Assembly (NCBI RefSeq): GCF_005239225.2
Contig: NC_133288.1
Location: 7,335,035-7,399,034, forward strand
Origin: Populus alba
Lineage: Eukaryota; Streptophyta; Magnoliopsida; Malpighiales; Salicaceae
Direction: 5' to 3'
DNA length: 64,000 bases
In this document: piece after piece, positions 1-11,086 of the stretch
Layout: the number at the start of each line of letters is the position of its first letter
How positions within the stretch are numbered: the first letter of the stretch is position 1
Notes under the pieces: generated by a model
Seen by the model: the letters and a program-made list of their open reading frames with translations, nothing else
Database searches by the model: none
Told to the model about the DNA's origin: nothing
Translations under genes and position numbers: made by a program

Positions 1-388
1 ATCCATAACCATGTTTCTGTAAGGATTAGTGTTGTCATTTGTCGCTTCATGCACATTGCTAGCACTAGAAGTTGACCCAACCACCATTTCTCCTATTACT
101 AAAAAATACCTCTCCATGTGCATACCAACACTCGTAATCCTCCACAAACCCTTTATGTAGAAGATGCATCATTACAACATTTGGATGCAGATACTTTTTA
201 TTTTGACACTTCCTGCATGGACACCTAATACCGCCTCCAGTAAAATTTCTGGGAATAGATGTTGCGAAATTAATAAAACCCTGAACCCCGTTACAATAAT
301 CCATCCTCGGCAATCCTTGGGGTGAATCTAGATACATCCATGAACGATCATCCATGACTTCTATCGAACCTCTATAAAAAGGACCCAT
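1..388 (-). pseudogene. Transposase-associated-domain ORF of element L, frameshifted
   Basis: This is the copy of the K ORF at 16084. It begins with the ATG at 388 and encodes the DRSWMY, CPCRKCQNKKYLHP and HLLHKGFVEDYECWYAHGE blocks of the plant transposase-associated domain (a C/H-rich N-terminal domain of CACTA TNPD/TNP2 transposases). Compared with K, about 8 bases are missing near 85-95 (after the NRR codons). The frame then shifts and stops at about 65, where K continues into an acidic tail. The remainder of the homologous reading frame continues out of frame to position 1. It is very unlikely to make a working protein. Confidence 0.8.
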
Positions 389-1215
389 TAAGCAAGCTCT
401 TAATTATTTCAAAACATAACATGTAATTCGGTAATTCTACAAATTAAGTTTTAACAATTTTCAAACAAATACAATCTTACAAAAATCTAAAACAAACCAT
501 AACAAGTATAAAATTATACATTCATATACTACAAGTTTGTTTGAGAAATAACAATAAAACATGTACATCTACTAAAAAAAAATACATATACTAAAAAAAC
601 AATAAAATTTACATTTAAATGTTAAAATTTTGAAAGATAGAATTACTTACAAAAAATGATAAAATCCGTCGGTAAATCAGAACACGGATGTTGTGACCAC
701 AAAACTTCAAGAAATACAACTTGTTGTGCTGAGATGAGGAAGATTTTTGTTTTGGGGCCAGGGGGGCTGGTTATTTTGCAGATGGGGAGGGTTAGGATTA
801 GGAAGAAGAAGGAGAAATGAGGGAGGAGAGTGACGGCTTTGATATATTCACTTTTGCCGACGGACTTACCGACGGTTTTATTCCGTCGGTGACTTCTGAC
901 GCGCAATCGACACGTCACCGCACGGACCTGCTATTCAAATCCCTCGGTGATTCCGTCGGTATTTTTGACAGTGCACCGGTCACGTCACCGGTACGGATCT
1001 GGCATTTCAAATCCGTCGGTGATTCCGTCGGAAAAATCACCTGCCGAAACCTCCGCGCCACCTACCCGCCCTTTTTTCATTAATTCTGAATTTTCTGTCG
1101 GTAATTACCGACCGAATTACCGACAAATATTGTCCGTCGGTGATTTCGGCCGAAAAATACCGACAAAAAAAGTCCGTCGGTATTTCCGTTGGTATTTAGC
1201 GAATTTCTGGTGGTG
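1..1215 (-). mobile_element. CACTA (En/Spm-type) transposon L, partial, runs off left edge
   Basis: Reading on the minus strand from 1215, the sequence starts CACCACCAGAAATTCGC and follows element K (15128 to about 16450) almost base for base, including the dense ACCGACGGA/TCCGTCGGT subterminal repeats (about 830-1190) and the transposase-associated ORF. The first five bases are CACCA instead of CACTA, so the tip has one change. The 3 bp outside the end are TAA (1216-1218). A related stretch upstream of TPS2 has the same flank without the element (TAA at 56592-56594), which supports 1215 as the true end. The other end lies outside the window. Confidence 0.9.
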
Positions 1216-1218
1216 TAA

Positions 1219-1415
1219 CGGATGAATCAATTTATAAAAACATTGATAGAAAAATATTTTTAAAATAGTTAAATAATACACAATTGATGTACATATCAAG
1301 AAAATTAGTTAGATATTAAAGCACATACTAGGTGTCAAAATATTTAATTTGATAAAAATGCCCTCAGACTTTTACTAACTTAGTGACTAAATTAGGTATT
1401 CTACCAATGTTATAG
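1219..1415. repeat. Segment duplicated upstream of TPS2 (copy at 56595-56785)
   Basis: The stretch running from ACGGATGAATCAATTT to about ACTAAATTAGGTATTCTA is nearly identical to 56594-56783. In the right-hand copy it ends only ~40 bp from the shared TPS proximal promoter. Here it is separated from the TPS1 promoter by about 3.4 kb of other sequence. This is part of the segmental duplication that produced the two TPS loci. Confidence 0.85.
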
Positions 1416-1555
1416 TTGACACAACCAAAAGATTGATGGCTTATTTCAAGTGTAAGAATGTCGAAATAATAAATAACCCGACAAGACCGGGGTCAAACCA
1501 TAGGAAGGTTAATTTTATAAATTATAGACAACAATAATAACAATAACAACAACAA

Positions 1556-1605
<50 letters not shown>

Positions 1606-3600
1606 ATAATAATAATAATAATAAAGATGAAGAAGAAATTGATGAGAACTTTGAGACGAAAGATTAATGTAAGGATTAAATAATGATAAAAACAAATGTC
1701 AAGGTTAGAGGATCCACTAATGGTATTTCAAACAAGTATAATATAAACTCTTATTATTCAACTAGAAACCACACACAAAGGAGGTTTCAATTGAATGATT
1801 TATCATTAATAGCTCATTATAAATTATTAACATGATCATTTTAATTATTTTATATAAGTAACACCAAACTTTTAAATATTGTCAGGAATTCATAATGCTA
1901 ACTTGTATTAACAACAAATCAAGTTTCTTTCATAGCATAGGTGTAGGTAATACCATACAATTGGGCTATGAGAGTGCTAAACATTTGTTGTACCAAGTGT
2001 TATACAACACAAATCTAGATTAACCATTTAACAAGCAATGTATTAAGAATTAGTAAGATAAAAAGATAAGATATGTTAATATTAAACATTAAGATCCATG
2101 TTGAGTTTACACTATACTTATTCTTACACCATTAGTGTAACATTTTCACCTTGACATAATAAACTTAGCTAAACATAATGAAGAAAATAAACATAAATAA
2201 GATACAAGTTAACTAAGTAAAGGAAAGGAAATGAAAAGTATAAACAAGATATTAATGAAAGCAAAACTTAAGAATTACAAAAAAATATAAAGAGAGAGAG
2301 CAAGAGCAAATTCTTAATCTGAACAACCAAGCCCCTAAATGCAAGGCAAATGCCTCATTTTATAGACCAAAATTTGGAACTATTGATTTGATGACTAATT
2401 GTTGGGTGGGTGGCCAACTCTTGACTTGGTGAAAATCCTTATCTTCTTGTCTGAATAAAACGTCATTGTTAGTATAAAAAAATTGTCTTATCTTTCCAGG
2501 AAAAAAAAATTGAGGTCAATTGGACTTCTAGAACTTGAGATATAGGTTGAACACTGAACAATGTCTAGGCTGTAGGATATATTCAAACTTCTCCGTTGTT
2601 GCTATAATTTGGATTTGAAAACGGTCTTTTTAAATCTTGGACTCCACATGAAAGTTGTAGGACTATGTCTTACCGAATTTGTCCAAAAATTTTAGGTCAT
2701 TTGGACATCTAGAACTCAAGATATGACCCAATTACTGAACAATGTTCTAGTTTGGATTGCACCAGCATCTCTTTTCTAAGTTTAACCCTCTCTTTGTCCT
2801 TTCAATATTAATACTTAAACTCATCAATCAATCCTTTTATTTATGTGACAGGTCTGCATTTAAGATGAACATTTACCATAAATTAAAGGTATCTTATATT
2901 ATTAGGTATGTTATTATAAAACATGTTTTAGTTAAGGAGTTATTGATACTTCAAGTGCAAAATGATAATATAAAACCTTGATAAAAATACACTTTTAAGT
3001 ACTAAGCAATAATGCTACCCCCCCACAGAAATACTCATATTATTCTTTTTGTTGTTGTTGTTATTATTATTATAGAAATCACCATAGCTTTTCAATCACA
3101 TGGGATATTGAAGATTAAAAATATCATCAAGCGACGGAAATATTGAAAAATTTTAAAAAGAGCGAAAAAATGAACCATGAAACAAAATTAGGGGAAAGAA
3201 AGACAAATAAAATGTGAGGGTTGGATTCTCCGTCCAATTTTTCCATAATCTTATCCTACACATACTGAAATGAGAGTTGCCCTTAAATTTTCTTCGAGGG
3301 TATAATTAATTTTATAAAAAATAAAATCTCTATAAATAAAAAATAAAGTAGCCCCCTCTCTTTATGTTTCTCTCAATAAAAAAGTTCAATTTATTTTTAT
3401 TTTTTTATTTCTCACATTAAAAAAAGAAAAAAATACAGATGGAGAAAAAACATAACAGTCACCACCTCTTTCCTCTCTCAAGTCTCACCTACCTACTTGA
3501 TCTGCCCGTTCAAAATGTCATAGCTATAAAACATCCAATCATCCATCTAGATTGATCTTAATTTTTTTTTAGATGATTTTATTTTGATTAAAAAATAATT
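1416..3600. other. Non-coding stretch upstream of TPS1, probable old retrotransposon debris
   Basis: No coding region is convincing. It is AT-rich. The minus strand carries a TATA-like TCTATAAAATGAGGCA around 2350. Around 2510-2740 two related blocks repeat the theme 'ggtcaattggacttctagaa / gagatata', a pattern also seen in the LTRs of this window. This absence from the TPS2 upstream region means it either inserted here or was lost there. Origin not resolved. Confidence 0.4.
1557..1622. repeat. Trinucleotide microsatellite (GTA)n followed by (ATA)n
   Basis: About 16 GTA units run directly into about 5-6 ATA/AAT units. A simple sequence repeat, likely length-variable. Confidence 0.97.
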
Positions 3601-3614
3601 TATCAAAAAAGGTT

Positions 3615-4290
3615 GAGGAACTTTCAATTCCTTATTGGCGGGCGGTAGATAGTAAAAGCCATACTGGTAAGTTTCTACCAATATTCAGCATCCTGGACTT
3701 TTTGTTTTAGTCAGCAAGTAGCGTCTGAGATTTTTTTTTTTTTATTCGAGTAGTGTTTTAAAACATGATTGAAATTATATCTATTAAAAATAAAAAAAAA
3801 TTATGTTTTTATATCATTTTACTTTTCTACAGATATTTTTTTTTTATTATCATCAAGAATATATTAAAAAGCCATACCGGTAAGTTTCAACCAACATTCA
3901 TCAGCATCATGGATGTTTTGTTTTAGTCAAGTAGCGTCTGAGAAAACTTGTTTTTTTTTGTTTTTTTTATTCGAGTAATGTTTTAAAACATGATTGAAAT
4001 TATATCTATTAAAAATTAAAAATTTTATCTTTTTATATCATTTTATTTGTCTATGGATGTTTTTTTTAATTATCATCAAGAATATATTAAAAAGGTCAAA
4101 AAACTAATAGGCAAAGCGAAATACAAGGATATGAAAAAAAAAAACTTAAAAAAAATGATCTATTACAACAAATAATAAAAAATCTACCAAAATTTTTTTA
4201 TTACATCATAATTTAATAACATAAAAAAAAATCTTAAGAATACTTGCAAAAAGATCCTAGACAGTAAGGCAACATCTAAGAAGCGTGAAC
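3615..4290. repeat. TPS-upstream repeat module, locally duplicated in tandem
   Basis: A ~210-bp unit is present twice in a row (about 3657-3870 and 3871-4085): GCCATAC(T/C)GGTAAGTTTC, then GTTTTAGTCA..GTAGCGTCTGAG, then ATTCGAGTA(G/A)TGTTTTAAAACATG, then ATCATCAAGAATATATTAAAAA. It ends with a block GATCCTAGACAGTAAG..AACATCTAAGAAGCGTGAACC (about 4250-4290). The same module, duplicated again, lies upstream of TPS2 at about 54930-56190. It belongs to the duplicated TPS neighbourhood. No protein-coding content was seen. Confidence 0.85.
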
Positions 4291-4374
4291 CAAGGAATAA
4301 TTTCTTTTTTTGGCGGGGCCGGGGAGGATATTACGAAGATATTTGAAAATATTAGAGGGCTAGTAACACATTTT

Positions 4375-4580
4375 TTTTTTTTTTTTATTTGTGTGGGTGT
4401 CCGGGCCAGTTTGCGCGCACCACGACTAATCCCACGGCTCACTGAACATCCTGCAAATCCAATGAGCATATAAGGCACCGTGGGGATGAGAGGCGTGCAC
4501 GGTAAGGTTTGAACCCAAAATACAGAGAAAGAGAACAAGTTCCTTCAACTACTAGGCTAAAAAATTAAGTGCACCTACTG
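4375..4580 (-). mobile_element. tRNA-derived SINE, Au-like
   Basis: On the minus strand the sequence has a tRNA-like A box (TAGCCTAGTAG, around 4545-4556) and B box (GGGTTCAAACC, around 4506-4516). These are followed by the block GTGTCCGGGCCAGTTTGCGC / GCACCACGACTAATCCCACGG (seen on the plus strand at 4395-4440), which resembles the conserved core of the plant Au SINE family as I remember it. An A-rich tail of about 15 follows (plus-strand T run from 4371). The flanks carry a 9-bp duplication ACACATTTT (4366-4374 and 4581-4589), the hallmark of LINE-mediated retroposition. There is no copy in the corresponding TPS2 upstream region. Confidence 0.88.
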
Positions 4581-4875
4581 ACACATTTTAAGAGACTGGG
4601 AGAAGAACAATGTCTTTAATTCTAGAACTGAAGTGATTTTCTGGAAATTATGACAAAGTTGACTGTTTGACGACGTGACTTGTTTGATAGAAGGGCTATT
4701 GGCAGAATGAGATATATATATTAAAAGAATATATTTTTATTTTTTTGCTGTCATATTCTCAGGCATGTACTCCCTCTTAGTTATGATTTTGACTCGAATT
4801 TTTTTCTTGATCACTATTTGAAACCACTGTAAGCAAGGAAAAGTCGTGAAGAACACTGCGACGCTGGATTGTTTC

Positions 4876-4883
4876 TATAAATA
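4876..4883 (+). promoter_or_regulatory. TATA box of TPS1
   Basis: TATAAATA lies 79 bp upstream of the TPS1 ATG in the block shared with TPS2 (from AAGGAAAAGTCGTGAAG onward). Transcription would be expected to start about 30 bp downstream, giving a short leader of about 50 nt. Beyond about 4834 the TPS1 and TPS2 upstream sequences are unrelated, so the distal control regions differ. Confidence 0.7.
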
Positions 4884-4961
4884 CTACCCCAACCCATGCT
4901 ATTTGATCATATCTAGCCTCAGGACTCAGTTCCTTAAATCATATATAGTTTCACCTAAGAG

Positions 4962-7383
4962 ATGGCCCTTCAAGAATCAACCCCAAAAGCTCAGTTTCGT
5001 CGAACAGCAGAGTTTCATCCTTCTGTATGGGGTGATTACTTCATCAAGAAGGCTCCCTGTGATGAGGTAAAGCAATTACTTATGCAAGTATAAATTCATA
5101 TTTATTATGTCTTAATTTGTAGAAATTGTGGATTGGAAGAAATTAAGTGAAATGCTAGACATTCACCTTCCAAATGTTTCTCAATGTAGATGTAATAGAA
5201 TACATGCAGGCATTGAGTTATATGCACTCTAATAAGTATCTTTTAATTTCATTTCCTCAGATGCTATTCAGCGCTTGGATTAAGGAAGTTGAGGTGCTGA
5301 AAGAAGAAGTGAGGACCATGCTTACAAGCGCCACTCTAAAACCATCAGAAAAGCTGAAGTTGATGGACATTGTCCTTCGGCTAGGCATTGGTTACCATTT
5401 TGAAGGAGAATTTAATGGCATAATAGAGCACGCATACAATACTTACCATGACAACAACTTCGACGATGACCTCTTTACAGTTGCTCTTCGATTTCGATTA
5501 CTTAGAGAGTATGGATACAATGTTTCAAGTGGTAAGTTGTCCATCTCGCTAAGTTTATATGAAGCTTATTGATGATGTGGAAAAAAATAAGCTTATCGGT
5601 TTCGATTTATTGTGTGTTCTTATCATCCTGTTCTTGACATTATGTGTTCTTGTTTGTGAAACAGATATATTCAACGAGTTCAAGGATGGAAAAGGCAACT
5701 TCAAGGACAATCTTATTGATGATGTGGAAGGCTTGCTAAGTTTATATGAAGCTTCTTTCCTCGGTGGTCATGGAGAAGATACGCTAGATAAAGCTCTTTC
5801 CTTTTGCAAAACTCACCTCGAGTCCGCGGTTGCTCATCTGGTCTCTCCTCTTGCTGACAAAGTAAGTCATGCTTTGAAGCGGCCTATCCTCAAAGGCGTA
5901 CCAAAGCATGAGCAATGGCACCACATCCTTATCTATAAGCTAGACGAAGCTTGCCCTGGAGCTGTTCTAATGCTAGCAAAGTTGGATTTCAATGTATTGC
6001 AAAAGTGCTACCAGGACGAGCTGAGGATTATCTCTAGGTAAGTTATTAATTTAAGTAGAATTCCTACACAGAAATAAGAGTTCAACGAGAGCACTGGACA
6101 TGTTGGTGCATGTATTGTAGGTGGTGGATAGACTTGGACTTGGCTACAAAGCTACCCTTTGCTCGAGACAGAGTGATTGAGTGCTTTTTTTGGGGACTGG
6201 GAGCATTTTTTGAGCCACAATTTGTATTTGCAAGGAGGTTCATGACAAAAGTAACTGTATTTTTGTCCATAATGGATGACATATATGATGTGCACGGAAC
6301 GATTGAAGAACTTGAACTTTTCACCGAAAAGATTGAAAGGTTTAGTTGTTGGATATACTTGTATGAAGTTCTTTGACTGCGAACGCATATTATGAAGTTA
6401 GAATAATATTATCGATTTTCAGGTGGGATACTAGCATGGAAGATCTGCCAGATTACATGAAATTGTTTTTTGAGGCATTACTTGGTTTCTTCGATGAAAT
6501 TGAGCAAGAGACAGCGAAGGAAGGAAGACCATACTGCCTGCACTACTGTAGAGAAATGGTATGCATGTTTCTAATTCATTCTATGTTTCGTGAACTGGCA
6601 TTTGTTCGCATATCTGACAAAGAAAACCAAACTAACTTACTTGGTATATAATGATTTATGCCATAGTTGAAGAATCAAGCAAGGGCCTACCTTACTGAAG
6701 CAAGATGGTTCAACCAAGACTGTGTTCCACAACTGGAGGAATACAGGCGTGCTGGTCTGTATACTTCTTGTTATCCCATGGCCGCAGTGGCATGGTTATG
6801 TGGGATGGCAGAAACAGGTTCAAAGGAGGCATTTGAGTGGATGTTCAAAAATCCTAAAATCGTGGTTGCCTCATCTGATATCGGTAGGCTCATGGATGAC
6901 ATTAAATCCCATGAGGTACGAAAATAGTCATTGACAAGCAACTAAATCTCAAGACATTTCCTTCTTTCTCAGCAGAGGAACACTGTTAAAAGTGTTTATT
7001 GACAACAATTATGGATCGAACTCGTCGCTGCTTAGATTAGAATAGTTTACTTCTTGCTAACCGTTGTCTGGTTTGAAATGCAGTTTGAGCAAGAAAGAGG
7101 ACATGTTGCGTCAGCTGTTGAGTGCTGCATGAAGCAATATGGTGTTTCAAAGGAAGAAGCATATGACATGTTGAGCAAGATGGTTGAAAGTGATTGGAAA
7201 GACATAAATGAGGAGCTTCTCAAGCCATCTACTGTTCCTAGGCAAATCTTGATACTTATGCTTAATCTAGCTCGTATCATCGACGTTATGTACAAGGATT
7301 ATGATGGCTACACAGATGCCAGGAACACGACGAAGGAAATGCTGACTGCTTTCCTCGTAGATCCCCTTCCAGTTGTAGCATGA
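4962..7383 (+). CDS. Terpene synthase, TPS-a (sesquiterpene cyclase) type, intact seven-exon gene (TPS1)
   Basis: Predicted exons are 4962-5066, 5261-5531, 5665-6037, 6121-6339, 6423-6558, 6667-6915 and 7084-7383. All introns are GT-AG and the phases join cleanly to 550 aa, the usual length for cytosolic sesquiterpene synthases. Family motifs are RRX8W at residues 13-23 (with HPSVWGD), RxR (RDR) at 265-267, the metal-binding DDIYD at 302-306 and the second metal site DDIKSHEFE at 445-453. The protein starts MALQES with no plastid transit peptide, so it should act in the cytosol. The family ionises farnesyl diphosphate with Mg2+ and cyclises it; the product cannot be read from sequence. The start was chosen because it is the first ATG after the TATA box and opens directly into the conserved N-terminus. 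It may be jasmonate- or damage-inducible like other TPS genes, but nothing in the sequence proves this. Confidence 0.95.
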
Positions 7384-8751
7384 TGGTGTTGCCTTATGAT
7401 AATAAATATACAAATTGGTATAAATAATTGTCGGGTTTGTTTCAAACAAACCTTTAGAAGAAAAATCACGCAGTTGTTAACTCCATTGGAACTAGCTACC
7501 AGTTAGATCCCCAAGAACCTGGGTGATGGTTTCATTAATTTACGTATTTTCTAATATTGTACTTCCTTTTCTTTGCTTTTGGGTAAATTATAATAAATTC
7601 CCATGATCCTTTGGATTTTTCGAAAATGCAATCAACTATTATTATATGGTGCAAGGACAACTTATTTTGATCAATAAATTACGAGTTGTTCTTTCTTCTT
7701 TTGTTTCCCGTGCTCCCATGTTGTTAGAATTCCGAGACTACTGGCTCGACGCTTAACTTCTAGACTCAAAACCTTGTTGGGCTTCCTGGTTTAAAAGTTT
7801 CCATTTTCATATTTTTCATCTTAATGTTGGGCTAGTCCGCATAAAATGGTTAATCATAATACCATGTTTGAAGGCTTCGCTCATGTTTTGTTTTTTTCCT
7901 TGAAAGAAAAGGGAAGCCAACGTGTGTTTTTAAACATATCATAGATGACATGTAATTTACTCGAGAAAATGTTATTTTTTCTACTATAATATTTTTTTTA
8001 TCATCTCTTGTGACCAGAAAATAGAGGTCTAAGTTTTAGAAGCCTTAAAACCTAATTTTCAATTTGTTTTCATTTAAAAATACAAGAAATTGTAAAACAT
8101 CAATAACCATATTTCTATTCCTAAAAACCCATCTAAGTACACTAAAAAAAAAAAAAAAAAAAACCTTTGTGGCCCTAATCCTGGTTAAGGTGAAAAAATA
8201 TATTTTCCTTGAGATCGTCTGTGATGAACTCATTGACACTAGTAATGTTGTTGTAGTGTTTGAGAATATGACAAACCAAAACATTTCCTTTTCTTTTTGT
8301 TTTTTTAATGACCTTTTCTTTCATTTCTCATAACTTAAAAGCTAAAATACAATGAAAATAAATTTAAGAAACGAAAGTGAAATAATCTAAAACTAAGGGA
8401 CAAAACATGTAGCAACTTATTTGGCCAATTGCTAAGAGATTGTGTGAGAGTAAGGTTGTGGATACTTTTCAAAGTACTTTTTATTTAGAAATATATTAAA
8501 ATAATATATTTTTTTATTTTTTAAAAATTATTTTTAATATCAGCGGATTAAGATAATTTATAAACACCAAAAAATACTAATTTGAAGGAAAAAAATAAAA
8601 AATATATATAATTTTTCCTAAATATTTTTAAAACACAAATACAAAGAGGGCCTTAAATCGAACAAAATCCATATATAAACTTTTTAAGGGTACGGCGGCA
8701 TTGTATAGCAACAAGATTGTAGAGTTTGCCCTTGTTTAAATCTTTGAATTC
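7384..8751. other. TPS1 3' flank and intergenic DNA
   Basis: The first ~410 bp (to about 7793) match the 3' flank of the TPS3 fragment (10649-11086), so they belong to the ancestral TPS unit. From about 7800 to 8750 no gene is seen. A block at about 8455-8650 (GTGTGAGAGTAAGGTTGTGG..CTTTTCAAAGTACTTTTTA, then A/T-rich with TTTTTAAAAATTATTTTTAA) resembles a very common dispersed poplar repeat, from memory. Confidence 0.6.
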
Positions 8752-9434
8752 TGTTGGGAAAACTAGGAACAAATAACCAGATCAATTCAACGGAATACAA
8801 TTCACAATTCACAAGTATCAATCCTTTTTCCTCTTTGTGCAATCAAAAATAGAATCAAACAATGAACAATATAATGCAAACAATCACACAAATCAACACC
8901 AAGATTTTTACATGGAAAACTCGATGCGGGAAAAACCACGGGACCGTAGTCCACCTAAAAACTTCCACTATCAACAAATAATGGGTTTACAACTGTTCTT
9001 CCTTAGATTTAACTAAGGGTTACAACATACATATTATCAAGAACAATCTATTCTTAGAATACAACAAGATTAAAGAGAGAAGTGTTTAAGAAAAACTCAC
9101 AACACTGACAACCCTGTTTTCTGTCCAAACAGCCAGCTTCTACACAACCAATCTTCGATCTAACCGTTTAGAATGAAGAGTAACGTGTCTAGAAGCTGGT
9201 GTCCAAATTTCAGCCCAATCCAACAGTTAACGAGCTGGAGAACGAAGAATGAAGATAGACAGTGCAGCTGCCTCAACTTCCTTTCTTTCTCTCGATTTTC
9301 TCTTCTCTTTTCTGTTAAAAAATGCTACTCTTCTACAATAGCAGACACATTTAAATCAAAGAGGCAGCCAACTACCTCTCTTCTTAATTAATATGGTGGT
9401 CCCACCATCACATGGTGAGGGACCACATACAACA
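8752..9434 (-). repeat. Copia LTR
   Basis: The 683-bp segment begins TGTTG and ends CAACA, a perfect 5-bp terminal inverted repeat. It abuts a polypurine tract (GAGGGGGAGAATTG on the minus strand). The interior includes the 'gggaaaaaccacgggaccgtagtcca' theme I associate with plant Copia LTRs. The 5 bases outside it are AATTC (8747-8751); the partner duplication was lost with the 5' half. Confidence 0.85.
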
Positions 9435-9479
9435 ATTCTCCCCCTCACGCACCATGTGAGGAATTCGCCATATTGGCGA

Positions 9480-10556
9480 TCAACATGTAAGCCTCAATTT
9501 AGAAGGCTCAGACAAGCTTGTTTCCCTTTTGTAAAACTCAAACTTCTCTTTCGGTAGAGGTTTGGTCATCATATCTAACACGTTGTTATCGGTGTCGATA
9601 TTCTCAACAACAAATAACTTCATCTCCATAACATCTCGAATCCATTGATATCTAACCTTAATGTGCTTTGATCGAGAGTGAAAAGTAGGATGCTTACTGA
9701 GATGGATTGCACTTTGACTATCACAGTGCAACACAAAGTTCTCTTGAACTAGGCCAAGTTCATGTAAGAACTTCTTCATCCATAACAACTATTTCCCCCA
9801 TTCAGTAAGAGCAATATATTCAGCCTTTGTTGTGGATAATGCAACACATTTTTGCAACCTTGATTGCCAAGAGACTGCTCCCCCTGCAAACTTCATCAAG
9901 TATCCTAATGTGGACTTTCTATAATCAAAATCACCAGCCATATCTGCATTTCTGTATCCATCCAACACAGGTTTATTATTACCAAAACATAAGCTGAAAC
10001 TAGAAGTACCTTTGAGATACCTGAGTATCCATTTCACTACTGACCAGTGTTCTTTACCAAGATTGGAGAGGAACTGATTAACCACACCAACTGTATGAGC
10101 TATATCCGGCCTTATGCAAACCATGACATACATCAAACTACCAACTACGGATGCATAAGGAACCTTTTTCATCTCATCTCTTTCTTCATCACTTGAAGGA
10201 AACTTCTTAGAACTTAGTTTAAAGTGGCCTGCAAGTGGAGAACAAACAGGTTTGGAGTTGTTCATGTTGAATCTTTCAAGTACCTTTTGAACATATCTCT
10301 CCTGAGATAACCATAATTTCTCTTTCTTCTTGTCACATGTGATCTTCATGCCAAGAATATGTTTTGTTAGTCCTAAGTCTTTCATTGCAAAAGACTTACT
10401 TAACTCTTCCTTTAAAATTTGAATCTTCTTAGCATCATGACCAACAATCAACATATCATCCACATACGACAGGAGAATAATAAAGTTTCCATCGGGAAAC
10501 CTTTTTATAAATACACAATGATCAAAAGTGGTCTTGTCATAACCATGATCCACCAT
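9480..10556 (-). pseudogene. Copia pol remnant: reverse transcriptase C-terminus and RNase H
   Basis: Reading on the minus strand the protein includes MVDHGYDKTTFDHCVFIKR, the reverse transcriptase catalytic YVDDMLI box, SQERYVQKVLERFNM, RPDIAHTVGVVNQFLS, ILRYLKGT and the RNase H blocks GYRNADMAGD, STTKAEYIALTE and HCDSQSAIHLSKHPTFHSRSKHI. A stop after the TEWGK block (about 9787-9789) breaks the frame. The RT N-terminus is absent: in this frame the 30 codons upstream of residue MVDHGYD are antisense TPS sequence, not RT. Confidence 0.9.
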
Positions 10557-11086
10557 GAAAGGATCATGATGACTATACAGAGGCCAGGAGCGTGACGAAG
10601 GAATTGCTGACTGCTTTCCTCGTAGATCCCCTTTCAGTTGTAGCATGATGGTGTTGCCTTATGATAATAAATATATAAATTGGTATAAATAATTGTGGGG
10701 TTTGTTTCAAACAAACCTTTAGAAGAAAAATCACGCAGTTGTTAACTCCATTGGAACTAGCTACCAGTTAGATCCCCAAGTCGCATGCGGCTGGGAACCT
10801 GGGGTGATTGTTTCTTTAATTTACGTATTTTCTAATATTGTACTTCCATTTCTTTGCTTTTGGGTAAATTATAATAAAGTCCCATGATCCTTTGGATTTT
10901 TTGAAAATGCAATCTACTATTATATGGTGTGATAATATTATATGGTGCAAAGATAGCTTATTTTGATCAATAAATTACGAGTTGTTCTTTCTTCTTTGTT
11001 TCATGTACTCCATGTTGTTAGAATTTCGAGACCAATGACTCAACGCTTTAATTACTTCTAGACTCAAAACCTTGTTGGGCTTCCTA
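10557..11086 (+). pseudogene. TPS3: 3' end of a third terpene synthase copy
   Basis: From AAGGATCATGATG the sequence encodes the last ~30 residues of the TPS protein, ending ..FLVDPLSVVA and TGA at 10646-10648. It then follows the TPS1 3' flank to about 11086 (CTTGTTGGGCTTCCT). The coding part is closer to TPS2 (shared EARS and KELLTAF codons) than to TPS1 (DARN, KEMLTAF). The 3' flank matches TPS1; in TPS2 that flank was cut by Copia element M. Everything upstream of these ~92 coding bases is gone, replaced by the Copia remnant. Confidence 0.93.

Larger units (their letters stand above)
8752..10556 (-). mobile_element. Truncated Ty1/Copia retrotransposon (3' half with LTR)
   Basis: On the minus strand it runs from the C-terminal part of reverse transcriptase through RNase H to a polypurine tract and a 3' LTR. 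The plus-strand order is therefore LTR (8752-9434), purine-tract complement TTCTCCCCCTC (from 9435), RNase H, then RT. The 5' half, with its LTR, gag, protease, integrase and early RT, is missing. The break at 10556 joins the element directly to the last exon of a TPS gene fragment in the opposite orientation. Confidence 0.9.

Noticed and set aside
9789..10646. 285-codon minus-strand ORF as a complete Copia protein
   Set aside because: Its first ~30 codons are antisense TPS exon; the RT N-terminus is missing.
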